NCBI GenBank assembly: GCA_016703425.1
Contig: JADJCA010000029.1
Span: forward strand, 248,001-312,000
Direction of reading: 5' to 3'
Origin: Myxococcales bacterium
GTDB lineage: Bacteria > Myxococcota_A > Polyangia > Polyangiales > Polyangiaceae
DNA: 64,000 nucleotides
Of the stretch, positions 16,152-26,719 are shown piece by piece; position 1 is the stretch's first letter; the number at the start of each line of letters is the position of its first letter. The position numbers and the translations under genes are program-made. The notes under the pieces are model-generated. The model was not told the DNA's origin. It saw only the letters and a list, made by a program, of their open reading frames with translations, and did no database searches.

Positions 16152-17645
16152 TCAAGGCGTGCTCGAGCACTTGATCGGCGCTGAGAGCTGACACGTCGTG
16201 GCCGGCATGGGCTTGCCGTCGAGTCGGTCGTTCAAGAAGTCGAGCGTCTCGTCGAAGGCGTAGACGAGGGGCTCGGTGTGGCCTGCGCCCGCGCACTCGC
16301 GGTATTGGAGCCGCATGCCTTGCGCGCACAACGTCTGAAACGTGCCGCGCTCGACGGCGGTGTTCACGAGGTTGTCGTTCTCGCCCATGAGCATCATCGC
16401 GGGGATGTCATCGAGCCGCGGGACCGAGGTCGTCGGGAGACTGTTCTCGCGCGCGTAACAGGTCCACGGCTCCGGGCCGCCAAACCCCGTTGGCCCCACG
16501 AGCGAACGCACCGTGGTTGAAAACACCGTGTCGAGCGTCGGCGTCGGGAGCCCCTTCAGGCCCGAGCACGTGGTCATCATCGCCGTCGGAATGGCCGACA
16601 AGAACGGCGGCAAGAGCGCGTCGGCGAGGCCGTTGGGCGATGCGCCGTACCACGCCTCGGCGGCGACAAGGAACGCCACCATGTTGCCGCTCGCCTTGAT
16701 CCACGAAGGCGCGAGGGCGAGCTGCGCCTGCCCTGCGAGATCGGTCGGCGGGACGTCCCATACGGCGCCCTTGATCGAGAGCTCGGGGGCGTAGTGCGGC
16801 GCGTAGCGGCCGACGAAGGCCGCGCCGTGTCCGCCTTGCGAGCCGCCGATGAGCACGACGTCGCTGGCACCCGCCTTCGGGAGCAGCGCCTTCGCGGCCC
16901 TCACGGCGTCGAGCGACGCCACGGCCGTCGGCTCACCGATGAGGTACGGATGCACCGAGGGTGACGGTGCGCCCATGCTCTTCATGCCGATGTAGTCCGG
17001 CATGACGACGACGTAACCTAGCGATGCGTAGATGGCAGCCAGGATGCCCACCTCCGAGGTGAAGCCCCCGAGATCGTCGTCGGCGACGTTGCGCGACGGC
17101 GCGCATTGATCGGTGAAGCCCGTCGTGCCGTGCAAGAAGAGGAGGATCGGGAACGACTTGCTCGAGTCCGGCGACGTGACGAGCGCTGTGGCGTCGACGA
17201 GTTGGCCGCGGTCCTGCGTCTGATAGCGGACGATGCTCGAGACGGTGCTGTACTTTGGGAGCCGCTCCGTCTTGAACGCCTTCTTGTTCCGAATCTCGAC
17301 GAAGGCGTAGAGGAGATCGAGCTGAGTGTGAGGCGCCTTGTCCTCCTTCTCGAGCACCTGGCCGAGGGTCGGCGAGGCGAGCCACGCGTACGGCTTGGCA
17401 CCGCAGCGCGCCGGGCCACCGAGGCCTGCGTCGGAGGCTCCCGCGTCAGACGAAGTTGCTGGAGGTGTCGTCGAACCCGGTGGCGCGTCGGTTCGCAGAG
17501 GCGGCTCCGTGGAGGGTGCGGGGCGCGTCGACGCCGGCTCTTGCTCCGTGGCACCGCAGGCTACGAGGAGCGTGAGCGCGAGGGCGCTGCGAGCAGGAAA
17601 GGCCCGTTGGCGCGCCCGGAATAGACCCATAACGTCGAAAAACAT
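16152..17645 (-). CDS. Alpha/beta-hydrolase lipoprotein (secretory lipase/esterase-like)
   Basis: A protein of about 497 residues starting with MFFDVMGLFRAR and the lipobox LTLLVAC; ATG 17630 is an alternative start. The hydrolase core shows an oxyanion strand (FPILLFLHGTTGFTDQC), a strand with GYVVVMPDYIGM, the nucleophile elbow GGSQGG, an acid in the region MLMGENDNLVNT, and His in GAGHTEPLVY. This order matches the secretory-lipase/prolyl-oligopeptidase-like hydrolases. Several Cys in the mature part suggest disulfides. The substrate cannot be inferred beyond ester or lipid hydrolysis outside the cytoplasm. A 7-base gap separates it from the downstream VWA gene on the same strand, which suggests cotranscription. 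Confidence 0.82.
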   Translation of the reverse strand: MFFDVMGLFRARQRAFPARSALALTLLVACGATEQEPASTRPAPSTEPPLRTDAPPGSTTPPATSSDAGASDAGLGGPARCGAKPYAWLASPTLGQVLEKEDKAPHTQLDLLYAFVEIRNKKAFKTERLPKYSTVSSIVRYQTQDRGQLVDATALVTSPDSSKSFPILLFLHGTTGFTDQCAPSRNVADDDLGGFTSEVGILAAIYASLGYVVVMPDYIGMKSMGAPSPSVHPYLIGEPTAVASLDAVRAAKALLPKAGASDVVLIGGSQGGHGAAFVGRYAPHYAPELSIKGAVWDVPPTDLAGQAQLALAPSWIKASGNMVAFLVAAEAWYGASPNGLADALLPPFLSAIPTAMMTTCSGLKGLPTPTLDTVFSTTVRSLVGPTGFGGPEPWTCYARENSLPTTSVPRLDDIPAMMLMGENDNLVNTAVERGTFQTLCAQGMRLQYRECAGAGHTEPLVYAFDETLDFLNDRLDGKPMPATTCQLSAPIKCSSTP

Positions 17646-17869
17646 CCCCACCGCGTTACTCCGTGAGGTGTTTTCTGCAAGCGATGGATCGTTTGCCATC
17701 GGATAAAGCCGTCTTGGTCGAGGTCGCTCGCCTCGTCCCCTTCTTGAGGAGGACCACCGCGCGTCCACCGGGAGGACGGCGCGCGCTCCCCCCGCGAAGG
17801 GTGATCTCCTGCCGATCGCGCAGCGATTGACGCCTCGCACGCGGGCACGTTCGGTGCTTGGGACGAGGG

Positions 17870-19267
17870 ATGCGGGCTTCCTCCATTCTCGCCGTGTCGC
17901 TCACCGTCGCCCTTGGTTGCTCGGACGCGACCCACGAGTTGCCCGACGCGCCCACGCCGGCCGGCGCGGCCCCCGTTGGGCTCCACGCTTCGTCGTCACT
18001 CAGCGGGGCGGGGGCGTGCCCGGCGTTTCACTGCGCGCCAGAGGCGAGCGGTGCCATGTCGCTCCCACTCGAGAGCAAGGCCCACGCGCTGCACTGGCAG
18101 AACGCGACGGCCGGTTCGATGTCGGGGCAAGGGTGCAGCGGCGATGGCGCCATCCTCGCTTGCCTCTTCTCCAACGACGCGTCGGGCTCGGGGACGCTCA
18201 AGGTCTTCGACCCGCTCGGCAAGACCGAGCGCTGGGCCAGCGGCCAGACCGGCTCGTACGCCATCAGTAGCAACGCGGCGACGGGTCAGGTGCCGTTCAT
18301 CTTGGCCAACGGGCACCTGCTCGCGTCCGACGATCGCGTCGTGGCCCGCTACGACGGCAGCGGAAAGGTCGTCGGGACGATGCCGCTCAGCGGGAGCCGG
18401 TCCTCGAAGTCTTTCGGCGTCGTCGGGCTCAACGGCTCGCGCGCCTTCGTGAGCCAACAGAAGGGGACGTTGACGAGCTTCGACGTCGATACGCTCGGCT
18501 CGCCAGGCTCGCTCCAGCTCACGTCTCCATCGGGTGCGCAGGTCACCTTGAGCTCGCCGGCGAGCGCGCACGGCGATCGGGGCTATCTCGTCGCTCAGGG
18601 AACTGGTCGAGGGCTTCCGCCCGGCTACCTCATCGCCGTCGACATGAGCAGCAACACGCCACGCAAGGTGTGGACGTTCTCGTTTCAAGGCGCCGCGGGC
18701 GCGAGCGCCGTGGTTGTCCCTGCAGCCGTCACCGGTCGCGCGCACCCCATCGTGTTGGTCCACAGGCCGGCGCCAGCGGGCGCGACGACGCGCGACGACC
18801 ACCTGGCGATCGTGGAAGATCGCGGCGACAGCTACGAGGTGCTTCGGTCCATCCCGCTCGCGGCTCCGATGGACGTGTCGCCCGTCATCGACGCCGTCAA
18901 CGGTGCGTTCTACCTTCACCTGCGGCGAGAGCACCTCCTCCGCGCCTTCGATTTCGCGGGCGCCGACAAGGGCGTCTTCGATGTCCGCGCCCTCGCGGGC
19001 TCGGCGCCGGAGTTCAGGGATCTCGTCTTGAACGGGCACGTCGTCGGCACCTTCAGCGCGACGCAGCAGACGGTGCTCCTCTCCGCCAGCGGCGCCGCCG
19101 GACAGTTCGTGATGGGGCTCGACCCGGTCGCCAACGCGTTGCGATGGATCACGCGAACGGGCGCCGCTGATCGTTACACGGCCGCGTGGACGATTCAGGC
19201 GCGCGCCGGCGGCAACTGCCCCATCTTCGTGGGCGCGCTGAGCGGGATCAACGTGCTCTGCCCGTGA
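17870..19267 (+). CDS. Beta-propeller (PQQ/WD-like) lipoprotein
   Basis: A 465-residue protein with the lipobox LTVALGC. After a short linker the body consists of repeated four-strand units typical of propeller blades: LKVFDPLGKTERWASGQTGS, VVARYDGSGKVVGTMPL, GTLTSFDVDTLGSPGSLQL, LLRAFDFAGADKGVFDV, FVMGLDPVANALRWITRTG. There is no catalytic motif; such lipoproteins usually act as scaffolds or ligand binders. ATG 17870 is preferred, with GGGACGAGGG just upstream, over an in-frame TTG at 17858. It is divergently oriented from the hydrolase gene across about 220 bases. Confidence 0.75.
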   Translation: MRASSILAVSLTVALGCSDATHELPDAPTPAGAAPVGLHASSSLSGAGACPAFHCAPEASGAMSLPLESKAHALHWQNATAGSMSGQGCSGDGAILACLFSNDASGSGTLKVFDPLGKTERWASGQTGSYAISSNAATGQVPFILANGHLLASDDRVVARYDGSGKVVGTMPLSGSRSSKSFGVVGLNGSRAFVSQQKGTLTSFDVDTLGSPGSLQLTSPSGAQVTLSSPASAHGDRGYLVAQGTGRGLPPGYLIAVDMSSNTPRKVWTFSFQGAAGASAVVVPAAVTGRAHPIVLVHRPAPAGATTRDDHLAIVEDRGDSYEVLRSIPLAAPMDVSPVIDAVNGAFYLHLRREHLLRAFDFAGADKGVFDVRALAGSAPEFRDLVLNGHVVGTFSATQQTVLLSASGAAGQFVMGLDPVANALRWITRTGAADRYTAAWTIQARAGGNCPIFVGALSGINVLCP

Positions 19268-19273
19268 GCTCGC

Positions 19274-20341
19274 TCAGTTTGCCGCGCGTATCAGCGCGTC
19301 GAGCGTGGACTCGACGCGCTTGCCCCAATCGTCCTTGTCGTCGATGCCAACGAGCTCGACGGGCCGCTGCCACCTTGTAGCGATGTCCTCTTGGCTGCGC
19401 TGGCACCGCCGGATCGCAGACGCTCGCTGCAGGGTTGGCGAGATCTCGATGGTCGGCCGCCCCCGAACCTCGCCGGTGATGCGCGATGCAAAGGGCGGCA
19501 AGCGCGCGCGACTTGGTTCGTCGAGAAAGCCGCCGCAGTCTCGCAGCCAGATGCTGGTCTCATCGTCTCGCGCCACGACGACGCTTCGTGGAAAGGTCTT
19601 GCGAAGCCGCTCAAGCGTCTCCCGGGCGCGCTTCCGAAGGTCGCTCGATGCTGCCCCGATGAGCTTGCGACACACGGGCGCGGCGTGCGACTCGATGCAC
19701 CAGCCGGCGTCGCGGCCTCCCTCTCGCGAATGACCGAGCGCCGAGTCGCGGCCCCACGCGAGCGTGTCGAGGCACAGGTTCATCGCACGGTCGTTTTCGC
19801 CGGCCAACGCGGCCGCGTGCGCCTCGAGCATCGCGCGCCGGCAGACCGCGCGCATCTGCGATCCGCCGTGCGTCGACGAGCGGTTCGGATCGGCGTTCGG
19901 AGTGCCCGGCTTGCTCCTCTCGGGAGAGAGCCATGGCGCCAAGACGCCACGCGCGACGCCGACGCCCCCGGTTTCGCTCCGCGTGGCCGCAAGCAGCGCC
20001 TCCGTTGCCGCCAACGTTTCACGAAGAACGCGGCCGCAGCTTGCTGGAGCCGGCGCGCGCTCATCGAAACAAGCGGGCGTCGTGCGCATGGAAACCTCGA
20101 CGCTCGCGAAGGCCGCGCGCTCGCGCTCGACGGCATCGCCGAAGCGCCCGGGCGTGGCGGGGCCTCGGTGCACGGGCCGCGGGTATTCGCGCGCCTCGAT
20201 GTCCGTGATCGCGTCGGCGACGACGGGCGTCAACGTCACCGCGTCGTAGTGGTGCAAGAGGGCGAAAGCGATGCCCACCACGAGCGCGACCATGCCGACG
20301 CCCGCAACCGCCAGAGCGCCGAGCGCCTTCGAAAGCGACAC
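19274..20341 (-). CDS. Membrane-anchored protein of unknown function
   Basis: About 355 residues. A single N-terminal transmembrane helix (ALAVAGVGMVALVVGIAFAL) follows a short start; GTG 20341 is the best-placed start codon for it, but no clear ribosome binding site was seen, so the start is uncertain. The extracytoplasmic part is helical with scattered Cys (RMTTPACF-like, CRRAMLEAHAAALAGENDRA, MNLCLDTLAWGRD) and an aromatic segment IWLRDCGGFLDEPSRARLP. No family was recognised. The gene converges with the propeller lipoprotein gene, leaving six bases between the stops. Confidence 0.6.
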   Translation of the reverse strand: MSLSKALGALAVAGVGMVALVVGIAFALLHHYDAVTLTPVVADAITDIEAREYPRPVHRGPATPGRFGDAVERERAAFASVEVSMRTTPACFDERAPAPASCGRVLRETLAATEALLAATRSETGGVGVARGVLAPWLSPERSKPGTPNADPNRSSTHGGSQMRAVCRRAMLEAHAAALAGENDRAMNLCLDTLAWGRDSALGHSREGGRDAGWCIESHAAPVCRKLIGAASSDLRKRARETLERLRKTFPRSVVVARDDETSIWLRDCGGFLDEPSRARLPPFASRITGEVRGRPTIEISPTLQRASAIRRCQRSQEDIATRWQRPVELVGIDDKDDWGKRVESTLDALIRAAN

Positions 20342-20546
20342 AAAGGCGATGCTACACGCTCCGGCGTCTTCTGCGGCGGCTCGGCCGGGCTTGCTCGCGA
20401 GGTCGAGGTCGTCGCAGAGACTCGCGCGTGCGACGCATCGCGCGGTGATCGTCGCCGGCGCAGCTGAAGCGTAGTCGTTGCCGTCTTGCGGGCCGAACAG
20501 GAAGTCTGCGACCTTTCGAGACGTGAAAACGCGGGGGGAGACTGCG

Positions 20547-21305
20547 GTGCACGATGAGCCTGGCCTGCGCGCTTCGGCGCTACGTATCGCCAAGAAGAGC
20601 TACGCGCGGGTGCTCGATGCCGTCGACGACGCCACGCCGACGTATCGCCGCCTCATGGGAAGCGCCTTCGCCCGGGTCACGGGTGGACCGGTGGGCGCCC
20701 TTCGCGCCGTAGCCGTCCAGTTCCCGTTCACCCCTGAGGAAATCCTCCTGGGGTACACCGCCGGCCTGTTCCCCACGGTCCAGGACGGGCGCCACTACTG
20801 GGAGAGTCCCGATCCGCGGTCCGTGCTCATGCTCGAGAAGCTCCGCATTCCGTCGCGCGTCCGCACCTACATCAACAAGGGCCTCTTCGAATTCGCCTTC
20901 GATCGTGATCCGGCCGCGGTCGTTCGCGGGTGCGCCAACCGCGAGCACTCGTGGCTCACTCCGACCATGCAGTCGACCTTTCTCGCGCTCCACGAGCTCG
21001 GCGCTATGCACACGGTCGAGGCACGCAAGGGTGGGCACCTTGTCGGCGGCGCCTTCGGGCTCGCCATCGGCAGCGTGTTCACGCTGGAGAGCATGTTCAG
21101 CGCAGAGGATCATGCGAGCAAATTGGCCTTCGCGTTCCTCGGTAAACATCTCGCGACGCGCAAGTTCTCCCTCATCGATTGCCAGTTTCACAAGGCAACG
21201 TTCGCGCAATTCGGGGCCGAACCGATAAGCCGCCTCGACTATCGCTCGCGACTCGCGCGTGGCTTGGTGAAGCCACCGTCCTTCTTGGTAGAAGGCGCTC
21301 CTTAG
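20547..21305 (+). CDS. aat: Leucyl/phenylalanyl-tRNA--protein transferase
   Basis: A 252-residue protein of the Aat family, which transfers Leu or Phe from aminoacyl-tRNA to N-terminal Arg/Lys of substrates in the bacterial N-degron pathway. Conserved blocks: FTPEEILLGYTAGLFP, WESPDPRSVLMLEKLRIP, REHSWLTPTMQSTFLALHEL, HTVEARKGGHLVGGAFGLAI, VFTLESMFSAEDHASKLAF, and FSLIDCQFHKATFAQFGAEP. GTG 20547 is chosen for GGGGGGAG seven bases upstream; an earlier in-frame start lacks one. The usual GIFPW block is GLFPT here, a small deviation. No clpS or clpA is adjacent. Confidence 0.88.
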   Translation: MHDEPGLRASALRIAKKSYARVLDAVDDATPTYRRLMGSAFARVTGGPVGALRAVAVQFPFTPEEILLGYTAGLFPTVQDGRHYWESPDPRSVLMLEKLRIPSRVRTYINKGLFEFAFDRDPAAVVRGCANREHSWLTPTMQSTFLALHELGAMHTVEARKGGHLVGGAFGLAIGSVFTLESMFSAEDHASKLAFAFLGKHLATRKFSLIDCQFHKATFAQFGAEPISRLDYRSRLARGLVKPPSFLVEGAP

Positions 21306-21338
21306 TCCCAAGAACTAGGGAAGTCGCGCGCGCGCTTC

Positions 21339-22727
21339 TCAGTACCGAACACGCTTCCGCTCGACCTCGAGGGTGCGTGCCGGCTCCTTGCCGCGGCTCA
21401 CCAAGAGACTCACGGTCGAGCCTTCTGGACCGCGGATGCGCTCGATCGTGCCGCGATATCCCAGTGACTCGACGGGCTCACCGTCGACCGTGAGCACGCG
21501 ATCCCCTGGCGCAAGGCCCGCCGCCTCCGCGCCTCCACCGGGGATGAGCGTGGCGATCACGAGCGTGTCGCCCTCGGCGCGTAGCACGGTGCCGATCCCC
21601 GTGAGCTCGAGCCGCGGTTTCTCGCCATCCGCTACGCGCGGGAGCATCACGTCGCCGGCATCACCACACGTGCGCGTGAGGATGCGGCCGTGGTGGTTCG
21701 GCGCGTTGATGGTGACGCTGCTCGGACCGGCCTCGATGGTCGCGACGGAGAAGCGACCGCGCGCGTCGGAGAGGGTGCCGTTGTGCATGCCCACGCCGAT
21801 GTCTCCGCCCGACTCGAGCGAGACGCGCGCGCCCGCGATGGGCCGCCCGTCGCTCTCGGTCCTGAGAGTGCCGGAGACTTGGCAGCTGGCGCCGAGCGTG
21901 AAGTCCGCGCGCGTGATCGCGCCGTCCCGAAGGGACACGCTACGGGGCGGCGACACGAGGTAACCCGAGGCTGCGACGCGAACTTCGTAGTCACCGGCGG
22001 CGATGTTGCGAATCGCGAAGGCGCCGGTGGCATCGGCGAACGTCCCGGTCGAGAGATGTTCGGCGCTCATGGCCGCCGTGCGGCGAAAGAGCACGATGGA
22101 AAACGTGGGGACGGGATCGGACGTACCGGTTCGCGTGACTTTGCCTTCGAGCGAGGCCGAGCCGGCGAGCGCGGCGCGCTCCGCGGGTGGCGGGGCAGCG
22201 GCGTCCCACTCGCGCTTCGGATCGGGCACGAGCTCGAGAATGAGCCCGCGCACGCTCTTTCCGCGACGTGCCGACAAGGTCAGCCCCGCGTACGCAGGGA
22301 AGAATCCATCGGCCTGCGCCATCGCGAGCGTGAGCGTCCCGTCGCGGTCGATGGAGAGCTGGAACGCGCCGTCGTCTCGGCTGCGCACGGTGGTCGCGCC
22401 GCCCGCCCCTTCGAACACGAGCTCTGCGCCCGCGACCGGGCTCCCGTCGGCGCGTGAAATCACCTGGCCTTGAAACGTCGCCGTGTCCTCATCGCGCGAA
22501 GCCGTCGACTCTCCCGGCAAGAGCCAGAGAGCGCGCGCGAGCGCGGCCTCGCGCTGGGCGGCCGGCGCGTTCTCCGGGGCTGCGCTCGCGCTCGTCGCAC
22601 GTCCCGCGTCGAGCGCATGCTTCGCGGTCGTACGCGTCGGCGAACGGAGCCATAGGGCGACGACCGCGGCAACGACGAGCGCGAGCAGAACAAGCGCGAC
22701 GCCTCGGCGACCCTTCACGGCGTGCAT
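21339..22727 (-). CDS. Membrane-anchored protein with carboxypeptidase-regulatory repeats and a PDZ domain
   Basis: A 462-residue protein with one N-terminal transmembrane helix (VALVLLALVVAAVVALWL) and no cleavage site. Three or four CarboxypepD_reg-like beta-sandwich units follow (FQGQVISRADGSPVAGAEL, LEGKVTRTGTSDPVPTFSIV, VSGTLRTESDGRPIAGARVS), each with the G-x-V....G.P..GA pattern. The C terminus is a PDZ domain (IATLIPGGGAEAAGLAPGDR and VLTVDGEPVES). Such proteins are periplasmic scaffolds or protease regulators. ATG 22727 is the first start compatible with the membrane helix. It is transcribed divergently from the RCC1 gene across a space holding a short hexamer remnant. Confidence 0.8.
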   Translation of the reverse strand: MHAVKGRRGVALVLLALVVAAVVALWLRSPTRTTAKHALDAGRATSASAAPENAPAAQREAALARALWLLPGESTASRDEDTATFQGQVISRADGSPVAGAELVFEGAGGATTVRSRDDGAFQLSIDRDGTLTLAMAQADGFFPAYAGLTLSARRGKSVRGLILELVPDPKREWDAAAPPPAERAALAGSASLEGKVTRTGTSDPVPTFSIVLFRRTAAMSAEHLSTGTFADATGAFAIRNIAAGDYEVRVAASGYLVSPPRSVSLRDGAITRADFTLGASCQVSGTLRTESDGRPIAGARVSLESGGDIGVGMHNGTLSDARGRFSVATIEAGPSSVTINAPNHHGRILTRTCGDAGDVMLPRVADGEKPRLELTGIGTVLRAEGDTLVIATLIPGGGAEAAGLAPGDRVLTVDGEPVESLGYRGTIERIRGPEGSTVSLLVSRGKEPARTLEVERKRVRY

Positions 22728-22890
22728 GGTAGCAACGCCGAGGGGGCTTCGCGGTCGAGGTCCACGGCTACACGGGCCTCCGATGCGGTCACCTCGTCGG
22801 TCAACTGGCCGGGGCCCGGCCGGGGGGGGCGGCGCCGCCTCTGCCGTCCGTCCTTCGTGGCCCCAGCGTGCGCCGCAAGTATTCACGAGT

Positions 22891-22914
22891 GTCGAGGTCG
22901 AGGTCAGGAGGTCG
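22891..22914 (+). repeat. Short degenerate GAGGTC remnant between divergent genes
   Basis: Two perfect GAGGTC units followed by AGGAGGTC lie in the space between the PDZ gene (minus) and the RCC1 gene (plus). Sequence, orientation and placement match the long hexamer tracts elsewhere in the window. Confidence 0.6.
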
Positions 22915-22996
22915 GCTGCCTGAAGTCACCCGGGCGTCGCCTGAACGGCTGCGAGCTTACGCCTAGGCATCGACTCCCCGGGGCTTTGGTTCGCGG

Positions 22997-23002
22997 TACC
23001 CT
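22997..23002 (+). promoter_or_regulatory. TACCCT box 7 nt before the RCC1 gene start
   Basis: TACCCT is followed by GCGCTGC and ATG 23010, with no Shine-Dalgarno sequence. The arrangement GTACCCTGCG...ATG is repeated almost exactly before yjbQ (45678-45683). It is a candidate -10 element of a leaderless transcript. Confidence 0.5.
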
Positions 23003-23009
23003 GCGCTGC

Positions 23010-24422
23010 ATGCGCGTTCATCGCTTGTTGCTCCTCTCCTCTTTGTTCGCGTCCGCCGCGGTCGCTGCTGCGGCTTGCTCGAACAGCTCCGACGATGCAG
23101 GCGCGGTCGCCGCGGAAGCCGGAACCACCTCGCCCGCGAACGACGGCTCCACGTCCAACGCGGACGGCGCGACCTCGTTCGACAGCGCGACAGGCAGCGA
23201 CAGCTCCACAGGTATCGACGGCGCCACGACCGACGCATCCGACGCGGCAGCGCCACCCGTCTGCACCGCGTCGCCGTGCGCGATCCAGATCGCGTCGGGC
23301 TCGTACCACGCCTGCGCGCTCCTCTCCGACAAGACCGTGCGCTGCTGGGGCTACAACGCCTACGGCACCGTGGGCGCTGCGACGCTCGCCGACGGCGGCT
23401 TCGACAAGAGCAACGTGCCGACGCCGCGCACCATCGCGGGCCTCGCGCCCGTCGAACAGATCGCGTCGGGCTGGTACCACGTCTGCGCGCTCCACACCGG
23501 CGGCGCGGTGTCCTGCTGGGGCTACAACCGGTTCGGGCAGGCGGGCCAGCCCGCCGATGGCGGCGACGAGGCGCCGCACGCGACGCCGGCAGCGGTCACA
23601 GGCTTCGCAGCGCCGGTCGTGGAGCTCATCGGCGGCGGCTACCACACGTGCGCGCGCCTCTCGACGGGCGCCGTGCAGTGCTTCGGCTCGAACTTGTGGG
23701 GGCAGCTCGGAGTCGGCACCGTGCAAGGTGATGGCGGCATCTCGCCGCCGACAGACGTTTCGACGCCGACGACGTCTTCGCTTTCAAACGCGGCGCAGGT
23801 CGGCCTGGGCAGCCGGTTTTCGTGCGGCCTCGGGACCGACGGCGGCCTCGCGTGCGTTGGCGTGAACTTCAACGGCATGCTCGGCCGCGGCACCGAAAAC
23901 GCCGCGCCGAACCCCTCTCCAGCGCCGGTCGTCGGCGTCGCCGGACCCATCGCCGCGGTCGCGAAGTCCCTCGGCTATCACGATCACGTGGTCCTCGCGG
24001 ACGGTCGCGTGCAGGGCTGGGGTTGGAACAACTACGGCCAAGTCGGCCTCCCCGCCGACGCGAGCACGGACTCGGGCTCGATCTTGAGTGCCACCCTGGT
24101 GCCCGGCATCAGCGATGTCGCCCACGTCTCCGATGGCAACTACTTCGGTTGCGCCCTCAAGAAGGACCGTACCGTGTGGTGTTGGGGCCGGAACGAAGCG
24201 GGCGCCATGGGCTCGTTCGACGCGGGCGCCGACTTCGTCGCGCCGCGGCCGATCCAAGGCCTCGCGAACGTGCTGCAGCTCTCCAGCGGGTGGAACGGCT
24301 TCGCCTGCGCGCTCGTCGAGGGCGGCAGCGTGATGTGTTGGGGCAAAAACGAGTTCAGCGCGCTCGGCCGCGGCCCCGACGGCGGCGGCCACGATCCCAC
24401 GCCCAAGCCCGTCGCGTTCTGA
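23010..24422 (+). CDS. RCC1-repeat lipoprotein
   Basis: A 470-residue protein with a signal peptide and lipobox AAVAAAAC, then about 70 residues rich in Asp, Ser and Thr. At least seven RCC1 units follow, each with the pattern Ia.G.yHaCAL..d..v.CWG.N..GqlG (for example QIASGSYHACALLSDKTVRC and WGYNRFGQAG). RCC1-like repeats fold as a seven-bladed propeller; bacterial secreted versions are thought to bind ligands or partner proteins. A Cys pair in each unit (CAL...CWG) suggests disulfide pinning in an oxidising environment. A second gene of this kind lies at 41216-42664. Confidence 0.9.
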   Translation: MRVHRLLLLSSLFASAAVAAAACSNSSDDAGAVAAEAGTTSPANDGSTSNADGATSFDSATGSDSSTGIDGATTDASDAAAPPVCTASPCAIQIASGSYHACALLSDKTVRCWGYNAYGTVGAATLADGGFDKSNVPTPRTIAGLAPVEQIASGWYHVCALHTGGAVSCWGYNRFGQAGQPADGGDEAPHATPAAVTGFAAPVVELIGGGYHTCARLSTGAVQCFGSNLWGQLGVGTVQGDGGISPPTDVSTPTTSSLSNAAQVGLGSRFSCGLGTDGGLACVGVNFNGMLGRGTENAAPNPSPAPVVGVAGPIAAVAKSLGYHDHVVLADGRVQGWGWNNYGQVGLPADASTDSGSILSATLVPGISDVAHVSDGNYFGCALKKDRTVWCWGRNEAGAMGSFDAGADFVAPRPIQGLANVLQLSSGWNGFACALVEGGSVMCWGKNEFSALGRGPDGGGHDPTPKPVAF

Positions 24423-24448
24423 GGGGCGGAGCGGCGATACTGTGCCCA

Positions 24449-25363
<915 letters not shown>

Positions 25364-25517
25364 GGCGGCCCGACTGGCGATCCCTCCTGGTCAACGGCGC
25401 ACAGAACGGCTCGGGAGGCTCGGCCTATCGGACGCTCTCGCAGACGACGCCCGTGCTGCAGCCGCTCAGCGGATCCGTCTTCAAGCGGCCGTCGCGTCGG
25501 TGGCGCGCTGCCAGGTG

Positions 25518-26690
25518 TCATCCGGCCTTCGGGAGACTCGCGTCGAGTGCGTCGAGCAAGACATCCGTCATGACCTTCTCGGTCAGACGACAGAACATCG
25601 TCTCGGTGCCGTCGAAACGGCCGTGCTCTCCGAGCTTGTTGGCCGGCACGCCGCCTAAGCAGAAGGAGAAGTACTCGCACGTGCGTTCGCACTTGGCGAT
25701 GCCGCGCCCGATCTCGTCCTGGAACACGGCGAGCCGTGCCCGCGCCCGCGCATCCAGCCCGCCTTCAAGCGAGGTTCCAAGCGCCAGGCTTCCGAGGTCC
25801 GGATGGACCCCTCCGAGCAACTCCGGTGACCATGTGCTGAACGATCCATCCCAGCCGACCGTCAAGACGTGCCCGGCCCGGTTTTGCATGTTGGCGCGGA
25901 GATGCCCGAACCGCGGGCTGCGAAGCGCCGCAAAGACCTTCTCGAACTCTCGGATACGCAAAGGCTGGGTCGCGGCCTGCTGCCGCTCGACGATGCGCCT
26001 AAAGAAGGCCCTAAATTCTCCCTCGACACCAGCGTCCATCAGCGACGAGGCCGCGTTGTCGGCCTCCACCTCCTCCACGTTGAAGCCGATCTCTCTCGCC
26101 CCGAGCCCGCTGAAGAAGTCGAAGATGTCGTCGGGGTGCGCCAGCGACTGGCGCGTCAGAACGCAGATGACGTTGAAGTCGACGCTGGCTTCGCGGAGGC
26201 GCTCGACCCCGCGCATCACCTTGGCGTGCGTTCCCTTCCCGTCGCGCGTGCGGCGGCGCGCGTCGTGAAGGAAGGCCGGGCCGTCGACGCTGACACCCAC
26301 GCGGACGTTGTGGCGCTTGATGAACTCACACCAGCTCGCGTTCAGCAGCACGGCGTTCGTTTGGAAGTGGTGACGTACCGCGACCGATTGCGGTATGCGT
26401 TTTGCGACGATCTCGAACGCCTCCTCGTACCAGGCGGGGCCGACCACCAGCGGTTCGCCCGCATGCCAGATCACCGAGAGTTGCGCGCTTGCCCAGCCCT
26501 CGGTCGCCACCGTCGAGATGACGGAGTCGAGGGTGGCCATCGACATGCGGCTCGTGTCCTTGCGATTGGGCAAGTAGCAATACGCGCAGTCGAGGTTGCA
26601 GAAGGGCGTCGGCTGGAGCACCAGAAGCTCGAGACGAGCGCGCCAATCCGTTGCCTCTGGTTCGCTGGGAATGTCGGCCGGCGCGTGCAT
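25518..26690 (-). CDS. GrrM/OscB-type radical SAM/SPASM peptide maturase (cyclophane-forming family)
   Basis: A 390-residue protein. The radical SAM motif CNLDCAYC supplies Cys 31, 35 and 38 right after the LELLVLQPTPF strand. Other blocks typical of the cyclophane-forming GrrM/OscB/FxsB/XyeB maturases follow: VIWHAGEPLVVGPAWYEEAF, VGVSVDGPAFLHD, GKGTHAKVMRGVERLREA, EIGFNVEEVEADNAASSL, TVGWDGSFSTWSPELLGG, and the SPASM region from CERTCEYFSFCLGG through ETMFCRLTEKV. Known members join an aromatic side chain to the residue two positions later. CLGG replaces the usual CGGG. ATG 26690 is preceded by GGAG and lies 29 bases after the stop of the lipoprotein gene, the probable substrate. The two genes form one operon. 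Confidence 0.88.
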   Translation of the reverse strand: MHAPADIPSEPEATDWRARLELLVLQPTPFCNLDCAYCYLPNRKDTSRMSMATLDSVISTVATEGWASAQLSVIWHAGEPLVVGPAWYEEAFEIVAKRIPQSVAVRHHFQTNAVLLNASWCEFIKRHNVRVGVSVDGPAFLHDARRRTRDGKGTHAKVMRGVERLREASVDFNVICVLTRQSLAHPDDIFDFFSGLGAREIGFNVEEVEADNAASSLMDAGVEGEFRAFFRRIVERQQAATQPLRIREFEKVFAALRSPRFGHLRANMQNRAGHVLTVGWDGSFSTWSPELLGGVHPDLGSLALGTSLEGGLDARARARLAVFQDEIGRGIAKCERTCEYFSFCLGGVPANKLGEHGRFDGTETMFCRLTEKVMTDVLLDALDASLPKAG

Positions 26691-26719
26691 GAGCGAGCTC
26701 CGTCGGAAGGGGGCCACGG

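Noticed and set aside
25410..25490. Possible tiny second precursor peptide near the end of the maturase gene
   Set aside because: A minus-strand frame reading DPLSGCSTGVVCESV exists, but with only a TTG start, no ribosome binding site and 19 codons, it is no better than chance.
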